A stretch of 64,000 nt of DNA, taken from Capra hircus. Taxonomy: Eukaryota > Chordata > Mammalia > Artiodactyla > Bovidae. This document shows, piece after piece, positions 56,347-64,000 of the stretch. A model generated the notes under the pieces. That model saw only the letters and a list, made by a program, of their open reading frames with translations. It ran no database searches and was not told where the DNA came from. The position numbers and the translations under genes were made by a program. Each line of letters begins with the position of its first letter. Position 1 is the first letter of the stretch. The stretch spans positions 30,127,022 through 30,191,021 of the forward strand of contig NC_030824.1 of assembly GCF_001704415.2 (NCBI RefSeq), given 5' to 3'.

Positions 56347-56898
56347 CAGTTCAGTCCAGTTCAGTCACTCAGTTGTGTCCGACTCTTTGCAACCCCATGA
56401 ATCGCAGCGTGCCAGGCCGCCCTGTCCATCACCAACTCCCGGAGTTCACTCAGACTCACGTCCATCGAGGCAGTGATGCCATCCAGCCATCTCATCCTCT
56501 GTCGTCCCTTTCTCCTCCTGCCCCCAATCCCTCCCAGCATCAGAGTCTTTTCCAGTGAGTCAACTCTTCACATGAGGTGGAGAAGTACTGGAGTTTCAGC
56601 TTTAGCATCATTCCCTCCAAAGAAATCCCAGGGCTGATCTCCTTCAGAATGGACTGGTTGGATCTCCTTGCATTCCAAGGGACTCTCAAGAGTCTTCTCC
56701 AACACCACTGTTCAGAAGCATCAATTCTTCAGCGCTCAGCCTTCTTCACAGTCCAACTCTCACATCCATACATGACCACAGGAAAAACCATAGCCTTGAC
56801 TAGACGGACCTTAGTCGGCAAAGTAATGTCCGCTTTTGAATATGCTATCTAGGTTGGTCATAACTTTCCTTCCAAGAAGTATAAACGCATTTAATTCT
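56347..56898 (-). mobile_element. BovB 3' part
   Basis: From the tail ('gttcagtccagttcagtcac') to 'gttggtcataactttccttc' and slightly beyond. A minus-strand C-terminal region is recognisable but broken by small deletions near 56579 and 56829. It lies just left of the old L1. Confidence 0.95.
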
Positions 56899-57195
56899 CA
56901 CAGCCCATACTGAGTAACAGATGTCCACACTGTGAGGTCCACCATCACAATCAAATGATATGGCTGTCTCCCAAACTGGCCATTCTTTTCTGCCTTCCTT
57001 CTGCTCAGGTAAACACTGATCTGCTTTGTGTTACTATAGATTAGTACAGACTACTATGAATTAGTATGTTACTGTGAATATAGCTACAGTCATACATGAA
57101 GGGAATCACAAAGTATGTGGCCCTTTTCTGTCTGGCTCCTTTCCCTCAACAGGGTTATTAATATTTTAAAATCATCCATTCTGATACATGTATAA

Positions 57196-57539
57196 ATTCA
57201 GTTCAGTTCAGTTCATTTCAGTCACTCAGTCGTGTCCAACTCTTTGAGACCCCATGGACTATAGCACGCCAGGCTTCCCTGTCCATCACCAACTCCCAGA
57301 GTTTACTCAAACTCATATCCATTGAGTCGGTGATGCTATCCAGTCATCTCATCCTCTGTCATCCCCTTCTCCTCCCACCTTCAATCTTTCCCAGCATCAA
57401 GGTCTTTTCAAATGAGTCAGTTCTTTGCATAAGGTGACCAAAGTATTGGAGTTTCAGCTTCAGCATCAGTCCTTCCAATGAATATTCAGGAATGATTTCC
57501 TTTAGGATGGACTGGTTGGATCTCCTTGCAGTCCAAGGG
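57196..57539 (-). mobile_element. BovB 3' fragment
   Basis: Tail units then the C-terminal region back to 'ctccttgcagtccaaggg'. Flanked by acatgtataa at 57186-57195 and 57540-57549, a 10-bp target-site duplication within the old L1. Moderately diverged. Confidence 0.96.
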
Positions 57540-57959
57540 ACATGTATAATTAGATATCAGTTTTTCTTGCTTACTCGGTTCTATCACACAGTGTACCACT
57601 ACTTGTTTATCCATTTGTATGCACACTGATTGTTCCAGCTCCTGGTTATTACAAATCAAGCTTCCATAAATATTTACGGATAAGTTTTTGAGTTATTTTC
57701 TGAATAAGTGACTAGGAGCAAAATGGCTGGATCATGTGATTGATAGCTGTATGCTTATTAAAGATATTGCCAAATAGTTTTCTAAAGTGGTTGTATCACT
57801 TTACATTTCTGCCACCAGTTTATTGGGTTCTATTTCTCCACATCTTTGCTCACATTTGGTATGGCCAGTCTTTTAAGTTTTTGTCCTTTCTACACAGTCT
57901 ACAGTGACATCCCATTGTGGTTTTAATTTTCATATGCCTAATAATAAATGTATTTTTAC

Positions 57960-58050
57960 CTGGAAAATCCCACAGACAGAGCAGCCTGATGGGCTACAGT
58001 CTATGGGGTTGCAAAAGAGTCAGACACAACTTAGTGACTAAACAATAACA
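57960..58050 (+). mobile_element. Bov-tA SINE, 3' end
   Basis: 'cctggaaaatcccacagaca' to 'acacaacttagtgactaaac' followed by a short AAT/AAC-rich tail. Confidence 0.88.
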
Positions 58051-58108
58051 ACAATAAATAATGAGTTAATTATTATTAACAATAATAATTTTGGTGTGTT
58101 TGCTTATT

Positions 58109-58388
58109 GAAAGTCACTCAGTCCTGTATAGTCCATGGGATTCTCCAGGCCAGAATACTGGAGTGGGTAGCCATTCCCTTCTCCAGGGGATCTTCCCAAC
58201 CCAGGGATCAAACCCAGGCCTCCCACATTGCGGGTAGAGTCTTTACCAGCTGAGCCCCCAGGGAAACCCAAGAATACTAGAGTGGGTAGCCTATTCCTTC
58301 TCCAGCAGATCTTGTTGACCCAGGAATCGAACTGGGATCTCCTGCATTGCAAGCGGATTCTTCACCATCTGAGCTACCAGGAAATCCT
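58109..58388 (-). mobile_element. Bov-A2 SINE (dimer)
   Basis: Two BovA units (58109-58268 and 58269-58388). The first unit lacks about 45 bp after 'gtcactcagtcc'. Perfect 11-bp target repeats gtttgcttatt at 58098-58108 and 58389-58399. Confidence 0.95.
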
Positions 58389-59717
58389 GTTTGCTTATTT
58401 GCTATTTGTAAATCCTCTTTTGTGAAGTGACTCTTCAGATCTTTTGCCTATTTTTATGGGTTGGTTCTTATTTTACACTTACTGAGTTTTGAGAGATTTT
58501 TACATATTGTGTGTACAAGTCCTTGAATTTTCTCTTGGTATATGGCTTATTTTTTCACTCTCTTGAGTGTCTTTTGAAGAGGAGTTTTTTGTTTTTTTTT
58601 CCTTAATGTTGAAAGACCAATTTGTCAGTTTACTCCTTTGCCGATTATGCTTTTGGTAGTATATCGAAGATATTTTCACTTAATACAAAGTCACAAAGAT
58701 TTTACCATACGTTTACATTTAGAATTATTACCATTTTAGGTTTGATATTTATATCTATAATCCATTTTAAACTAATTTTTTATGGTATGATTAAAGGATC
58801 TTGCCTTTTGTTTGTGTATGTAAATACTCAACTGTTCCAGAATCAGTTGTTGAAGAGACTATCTTTTTTTCATGGAATTTCTTTCACCTTTGTAAAAAGA
58901 TCCAGTGTCCCTATATGTGTGAGTCTATGTCTGGACCTCTGTTCTTTTAATTGATCTATTTGTCTATCTCAATGGCAATGCCACATTACTCAATTGTTGT
59001 GATTTTATTAAAGGTCTTGAAATCAGTTAGGATTAGTCCTATAAATTTGTTCTTTTTAAACATTGGCTTTTCGATGTTTTGGTATTCTAAATCCTTGGTA
59101 TTTCTTTATGAATTTTAGCATCAGCTTGCCAGTATTTACAAATCACTTGTTGAGGTTTGATTGGGATGTATTTTATGACTGAGAGTATGAGTGATCTTGA
59201 TAAATATTCCACGTACAGTTGAAAAAAATGCATATTATTCTTTGTTGGGTAGAGTGTCTTATATTGAGGTTTTCATCAAGCTTAGAAATGTTTTGGCCGT
59301 TATTTCCTCAGATGTTTTTTCCTGATCCTACACCTCTCTCCATCAGGAGCTTGAATACATGAGACTGCTTGAAGTTTTCCTACAGCCTACTAATGCTTTT
59401 CATTTAATTTTTTTCTCTCTGCTTTTTATTTTGTATAGTTCCTGCTACCATAACTTTAAATTCACTGATTTTTTTTTCTTCTAGGTATCTAATCTGTTGT
59501 TAATTCCATCCAGTGTATTTTATGTCATACTTTGAAAGTTTAGCTTCTAAAACTTTGAATTTGGTCTTTTTCTACTGAACACATTAAACATATGGAAAAC
59601 AGTTATAACTATTTCAGGGTTCATTTTTGCTAATTATAACATCTATGGCAGTTCTGGGTTGCTTTGGCTTTTCTGATTATTTTCTTCACTATGCATAATG
59701 TTTTCCAACTTTGCATG

Positions 59718-59960
59718 CCTGGTAAGACTTCAATTCAATAACAAGCATGGTATAACATATATACTCTACTATGTATAAAAATAGATAAACAACAAGGATC
59801 TACTGTAAAGCACAGGGAACTATACTCAATATTTTGTAAAAACCTATAAGGGAAAATAATACTATATATATATATATTAATTAAACACTGTACTATATAC
59901 ATGAAACTAACACAACATTGTAAACCAACTACACTTCAATAAAAAATTAATCTTAAAAAA
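59718..59960 (+). mobile_element. Artiodactyl L1 3' end
   Basis: 'aacaaggatctactgtaaag', 'cacagggaactatactcaat', 'catgaaactaacacaacatt' and 'gtaaaccaactacacttcaa' with an A-rich end form an artiodactyl L1 3' UTR, opposite in strand to the old L1 it sits in. A TA stretch lies at 59862-59876. Confidence 0.88.
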
Positions 59961-60376
59961 TAAGAGAAACAAAAAATAAGAGAATAATAAGTGGTGAATT
60001 TTGCTTTTTTGTGGGGTTTTATTTTAGTATGCAATTAAGTACTTGGAAATAATTAAAGCTTTTTGATCTCGCCTTTCTGGTTTTTTAGGCAGAGCTGCTC
60101 AGTCTAAGACTAATAATTTCCTGCTCCTTGAGCAAGACCTACCTTGAATTATGAGTTTTTCCAGTCTGGCTACTGGAAACCAGCACTATTCCCAGGCTGT
60201 GGGAGTGCCAGTCACTGTTTCCGCTAGCAGTTTTGGTTGGTTGTTTCCTTAGGCTTGGACAGTTCTTTCTTCCTCTGCACTGACCAGTGCTCTGATGAAA
60301 CCTCCAGGGAAGATCTAGTCTTTAGATCTCCAGGGAGCAAACTCTGTGCAGCTCTCTTGTTTTGGGGTGGGGGTGG

Positions 60377-60590
60377 GGGGCTTCTCTGATGGTTCAGTGG
60401 TAAAGAATCCACCTGCAATACAGGAGACATGAGTTTGATCCCCAGGTCGGGAGATGCCATGGAAGGGGAAAGGGCAACCCACTCCAGTATTCTTAGCTGG
60501 AGAATCCCATGGACAGAGGAGCATGGTGGGCTACAGTCCATTGATTTGTAAAGAGTCAGACACCACTGAGCAACTGAGCAACACTTGTTT
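60377..60590 (+). mobile_element. Bov-tA SINE
   Basis: 'ggcttctctgatggttcagt' to 'cagacaccactgagcaactg'. A G-rich stretch (60364-60380) precedes it. Confidence 0.93.
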
Positions 60591-60930
60591 CCAAGGGCTC
60601 TGTCCTGAGAACTCCAACCTCCTTTGTCTCCCGAGATGGAGACTCAGGTCCAACTCTTACAGGAGTCTCCTGGGCTCCATGTAAGTTCTCTTCCTCCCCA
60701 TACAGCAACCTGGGGCAGTAATGAAGGGAAGTGAATGACAGGACTCACTTTCTTTGTTTCTTTTGGGAATCTTTAGGCTTTGAGTCTGATGGCCAGTGTC
60801 TTGAAAACTCTCTTTACATGCTGTCTGGATTTTTGGTTTTGGTTTTGTGTTTTTATCAAGCAGGAGGGTGCTTTCAGTCTCTGATACTATATCTCATGCA
60901 AAAGAGGAAATTATCCCTCACCTTTAAAAA

Positions 60931-61029
60931 AAAAATACTAAAGGAACTAAGGATAAAGTATGAGATAGATAGAGAGCAGGAAAAGCTGAAAAACTGTCCT
61001 CTTCCTAACTTTTGATAATGTTCAGTAAC
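60931..61029. other. No recognised feature
   Basis: Short unassigned A-rich spacer. Confidence 0.4.
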
Positions 61030-61418
61030 TGATAGATTTCTGTTGCTGCTGCCAGAAATTATCATAAACAACACAATTTTATTATGTATATTTTTGTAGA
61101 TCCAAATTCTAACACAGATCTCAGTGAGCTAAAATCAATTTCATTATGAGAGAGGCTTTATGAGAGAATCCATTTCCTTGCCTTTTCCAACTGCTAAAGA
61201 CCATCCACCCTCTTCAGCTTATCACTTCTTGCTCCATCTTCAAAGATAGCAAATTTGCACCTCTCTGATGGTTATTTTGGAGTCCTAGCTCTCTCTGACC
61301 ACAGAAGGGAGAGATTCTCTGCTCTTCAGAACCCCTGTAGTTACACCAGGCCACCTAAATAATCCAGCATACTCTCAAGAACCTCAAGATCATTAACATA
61401 ATCACCTCTGCCCTTTCT
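61030..61418 (-). mobile_element. MLT1-type LTR, first part
   Basis: 'tctgttgctgctgccagaaa', 'atccatttccttgccttttc', 'ttgctccatcttcaaagata', 'aataatccagcatactctca' are the reverse complement of an MLT1-class LTR of the same type as 31317-31608. It continues at 62307-62376 beyond a mariner. Confidence 0.72.
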
Positions 61419-62306
61419 GTTGATTGATGCTGGCTACAGGCATTGCAGTTTTTGATGCATCTCGTCAATTTGCTGAGCATACTTTTCAGATGTAATGGTT
61501 TCACCAGGATTCAGAAAGCTGTAGTGGATCAGACTAGCAGCAGACCACCAAACAGTGGCCGTGACTTTTTTAGTGTAAGTTTGGCCTTGGGAAGTGCTTT
61601 GGAGCTTATTCTCAGTCCAGCCACTGAGCTGGTCTTTGCCGGTTGTATAAAACCCACTTTTCATTGCAGATTACAATCTGATCAAGAAATGGTTCATTGT
61701 TGTTGCATAGAATAAGAGAAAATGACACTCAAAATGATGACTTTTTGATTTGCAGTCAGCTCTTGAGGCACCCACTTATAGAGCATTGTGATCTTTCTAA
61801 TTTGCTACAAATGCCCAACAACTGTAGGATGGTCAATGTTGAGTTCTTTGGCAACTTCTTATATAGTTGTAAGAGGATCAGCTTCAGTGATTGCTCTCAT
61901 TTGGTCCTTGTCAACTTCTGATGGCCTGCCACTATGCTCTTCATCTTCAAGGCTCTTGTCTCCTTTGCAAAACTTCTTGAACCACTCCTGCCCTGTATGT
62001 TCATTAGCAGTTTCTGGGCCAAAAGCATTGTTGGTGTTGCAAGTTGTCTCCTCTGCTTTATGACCCATTTTGAACTTGAATAAGAAGATTACTCAAATTT
62101 GCTTTTGGTCTAGCAACATTTCTATAGTCTAAAATAAATATAAAGTTAGCAATAAGTAATAAATCATTAGCAAAAAGAAAAAACATTAAGCAAGAAAAGT
62201 GCATTAAAATGATGTATAATATAACCACATTTATATGAGTGTATTCCAATATCAAATGACAAAGCTGAGCAATGCAAAACCACAATTACTTTTGCATCAA
62301 CCCCAG
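61419..62306 (-). mobile_element. Hsmar1-like mariner, truncated
   Basis: The right end has a mariner terminal repeat ('attacttttgcatcaaccc' at 62286-62304), the same type as primate Hsmar1/MADE1 ends. The 5' leader (62069-62285) and the transposase N-terminal and central parts follow on the minus strand. The left terminal repeat and the transposase C-terminal third are absent, so about one third of the element is lost. It sits inside an MLT1-type LTR. Confidence 0.88.
61434..62068 (-). pseudogene. Mariner transposase pseudogene (Hsmar1/SETMAR-like)
   Basis: A 69-codon frame (61859-62068) starts MGHKAEETT and has the DNA-binding helix-turn-helix region (WFKKFCKGD, EHSGRPSEVDKDQMRAI) of the Hsmar1 group, the group that also gave rise to the transposase part of primate SETMAR. 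It ends in a stop after DPLTT. A second, shifted frame (61434-61664) has VWWSAASLIHYSFLNPGETI and TSEKYAQQIDEMHQKL, typical of the catalytic domain. Between them ICNEKW replaces the family's CDEKW, so the first catalytic aspartate is asparagine (codon at 61663-61665). The second catalytic region is deleted. Not functional; not a host SETMAR gene, because no SET exon is present. Confidence 0.88.
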
Positions 62307-62376
62307 TAAAATATTCACAACATTTAAGGAGTAGGAGATAGATATCTTTAGGAAATCATTATTCTGCCTACCACAA
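62307..62376 (-). mobile_element. MLT1-type LTR, last part
   Basis: 'gtaaaatattcacaacattt', 'aggagtaggagatagatatc', 'cattattctgcctaccacaa' finish the LTR begun at 61030. Confidence 0.7.
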
Positions 62377-62639
62377 AGATTTTGGTAACTTAAATTTTAC
62401 TATTTATTCATTTTAAACAATGAGAATGACATTCACAGAAATCTTTTTTAAAACATTCAGTCAAATTCAAAGTTTTAAGAAAAGAAATTTGCCTGTTATT
62501 CCTTTCTACTCGGTTGATGAAAAAATTAACTGGACAGATTGCTTTTCTGTACAACCCACTGGTAAACTCTCTTTCATTGGCCTAAAATACTGGCTCTTTC
62601 TCGGTTACCTAGATTAAAATAGTGGAGTCTCACATGCAA
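62377..62639. other. No recognised feature
   Basis: The 65-codon frame at 62420-62617 has no recognisable motif. Confidence 0.4.
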
Positions 62640-62725
62640 TGAGTTATATATATATATATTTGTGTGTGTCTGTATATATATATATTTCTCTGTATTTTTG
62701 TATTGTATAATATATGTGTGTGTAT
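62640..62725. repeat. (TA)n/(TG)n microsatellite
   Basis: Interrupted TA and TG runs. Confidence 0.85.
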
Positions 62726-62739
62726 GGTTGTGGTTATTG

Positions 62740-62940
62740 TTCAGTGGCTAAGTCCTGTCCAGCTTTTTGATCCCATGGACTACAGCATGCCAGGCTTCCC
62801 TGTCCTTCTCAATCTCCCAGAGTTTGCTCAAACTCATGCTCATTGAGTCAGCGCCGCTATCTAAATATCTCATCCTCTGCCACCCTCTTCTCCTTTTGCT
62901 TTCAATCTTTTCTAGCATCAGACTCTTTTCCAGTGAGCTA
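62740..62940 (-). mobile_element. BovB 3' fragment, diverged
   Basis: 'gttcagtggctaagtcctgt' to 'gcatcagactcttttccag'. Minus-strand frame 62748-62981 keeps a KRRRGWQRMRYLDSGADSM-like C-terminal block. More diverged than most copies here. Confidence 0.88.
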
Positions 62941-62986
62941 TATATGTGTGTGTATGTTTGTGTGTGTGTATACATACACAAACATA

Positions 62987-63037
<51 letters not shown>

Positions 63038-63040
63038 TTC
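62941..63040. repeat. (TG)n-(CA)n palindromic microsatellite with (TA)n
   Basis: TG-rich text at 62945-62970 is followed by its near reverse complement, centred on gtatac at 62969-62974, then about 17 CA units and TATATA. Confidence 0.92.
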
Positions 63041-63214
63041 AGGGTTGAATCTTGCTTCTTAGCATTCACACCCAGGAGTTTTCTCTAAAATTATTTTTTG
63101 TATTGGTTAATACTGCTTTGAAAATAATTTTATCAGTAATATCAATAATGTAACAATAGCAAATGTTTATTATGCAGTAGACATAAGCCAAACACTTGAT
63201 TTAACCTAAATAAC
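63041..63214. other. No recognised feature
   Basis: Short unassigned spacer before BovB. Confidence 0.4.
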
Positions 63215-64000
63215 TCATTTGACTTATTTAATTTATACGCAGAGTACATCATGAGAAACGCTGGGCTGGATGAAGCACAAGCTGGAATCAAGATTGCCAG
63301 GAGAACTATCAATAACCTCAGATATACAGATGACACCACCCTTATGACAGAAAGTGAAGAGGAAATAAAAAGCCTCTTAATGAAAGTGAAAGAGGAGAGT
63401 GAAAAAGTTGGCTTAAAGCTGAGCATTCAGAAAACTAAGATCATGGCATCTGGTCCCATCACTTCATGGCAAATAGATGGGGAAACAGTGGAAACAGTGT
63501 CAGACTTTATTTTGGGGGGCTCCAAAATCACTGCAGATGGTGATTGCAGCCATGAAATCAAAAGATGTTTATTCCGTGAAAGGAAAGTTATGACCAACCT
63601 AGATAGCATATTGAAAAGCAGAGACATTATTTTGCTAACAAAGGTCTGTCTAGTCAAGGCTATGGTTTTTCCAGTAGTCATGTATGGATGCGAGAGTTGG
63701 ACTGTGAAGAAAGCTGAGCGCCAAAGAATTGATGCTTTTGAACTGTGGTGTTGAAGAAGACTCTTGAGAGTCCCTTGGACTGCAAGGAGATCCAACCAGT
63801 CCATTTTGAAGGAGATCATCCCTGGGATTTCTTTGGAGGGAATGATGCTGAAGCTGAAACTCCAATACTTTGGCCACCTCATGCGAAGAGTTGGCTCACT
63901 GGAAAAGACTCTGATGCTGGGAGGGACTGGAGACAGGAGGAAAAGGGGACGACCGAGGATGAGATGGCTGGATGGCATCACCGACTCGATGGACATGGGT
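63215..64000 (+). mobile_element. BovB, RT palm to C-terminal region, cut by window end
   Basis: Starts near 'gacttatttaatttatacgc', which is the RT region before the catalytic motif. The frame 63251-63754 is open for 167 codons and reads YTDD (63323-63334) where YADD is usual, then SEEEIKSLL, SHEIKR, VMYGCESWTVKKAE. It ends where the tryptophan codon TGG of WCWRR is TGA (63752-63754); the same frame continues beyond that single stop. The 3' tail lies outside the window. Confidence 0.95.

Larger units (their letters stand above)
56950..60930 (-). mobile_element. Old L1 (L1M/HAL1-like), minus strand, multiply interrupted
   Basis: 3' side: 56990-57185 and 57540-57957 ('ttgttccagctcctggttat', 'agcaaaatggctggatcatg'). 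Middle: 58400-59260 ('cagatcttttgcctattttt', 'aatccattttaaactaattt', 'ccagaatcagttgttgaag', 'ttgatctatttgtctat'). 5' side: 59280-59717 ('tttggccgttatttcctcag', 'aattccatccagtgtatttt', 'ggcagttctgggttgc'), 59961-60376 ('gggagtgccagtcactgttt', 'actgaccagtgctctgatg') and 60591-60930 ('ggccagtgtcttgaaaactc'). The order is that of a single minus-strand element with internal deletions. Inserted in it are BovB 57196-57539, SINEs 57960-58050, 58109-58388 and 60377-60590, and an L1 end 59718-59960. Confidence 0.7.

Noticed and set aside
61434..62068. SETMAR gene
   Set aside because: Only the mariner transposase part is present, frameshifted and missing catalytic residues, and inside a transposon with its terminal repeat; no SET-domain exon is seen.
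1..64000. A novel defence or multigene system
   Set aside because: No operon-like or multi-exon coding arrangement is visible; recognisable content is dominated by mammalian transposable elements.

Overview
This window looks like intergenic or intronic DNA from a ruminant (a bovid or other pecoran such as cattle, sheep, goat or buffalo; the sequence alone does not fix the species). The diagnosis rests on ruminant-specific repeats: about 17 BovB (RTE-class LINE) fragments with their pentanucleotide CTGAA tails, about 20 Bov-tA and Bov-A2 SINEs, and ruminant or artiodactyl L1 3' ends. I found no intact host protein-coding gene, no functional tRNA or rRNA gene and no CRISPR array. The long open frames are mostly BovB reverse-transcriptase pieces or antisense frames within BovB.

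Layout. 0-3.5 kb: an old L1 3' end split by BovB, a MaLR-type LTR (MLT1-like), and a ruminant L1 with a 5' inversion. 3.5-9.3 kb: mostly unrecognised sequence with two SINEs. 9.3-14.4 kb: an old plus-strand L1 (L1M type) broken up by SINEs, a young L1 3' end and two BovB copies. 14.4-24 kb: sparse, AT-rich, with SINEs, one BovB and old MER5-like and MIR fragments. 24.2-31.2 kb: three plus-strand BovB copies, two of them carrying large RT segments, then a long old minus-strand L1 interrupted by BovB and a younger L1. 31.2-35.1 kb: a four-level nest in which a MIR is split by an MLT1-type LTR, which holds BovB(+), a mariner(-) and BovB(-), and the last BovB holds a SINE. 35.6-42.4 kb: old plus-strand L1 segments with a BovB and a Bov-A2. 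44-50 kb: a second 5'-inverted L1, a hAT-type fragment, a probable endogenous-retrovirus solo LTR on the minus strand, an L1 3' end holding a SINE, and a well preserved BovB with a perfect target-site duplication. 50-56 kb: mostly unrecognised DNA, including a GC-richer patch with overlapping open frames at 51.4-51.8 kb. 56.3-60.9 kb: an old minus-strand L1 carrying BovB, SINE and L1 insertions. 61-62.4 kb: an MLT1-type LTR interrupted by an Hsmar1-like mariner. 62.6-64 kb: microsatellites, and two BovB copies, the last running off the window.

The elements do not form a pathway. The sequence records successive retrotransposition: old L1M, MIR, MLT1 and hAT copies form the base layer; mariners and artiodactyl L1s came next; BovB and Bov SINEs are on top. 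Target-site duplications and nesting give relative ages at several points. Family names are from recognition of consensus features, not from a database search; subfamily names and boundaries (about +/-10-30 bp) are approximate.
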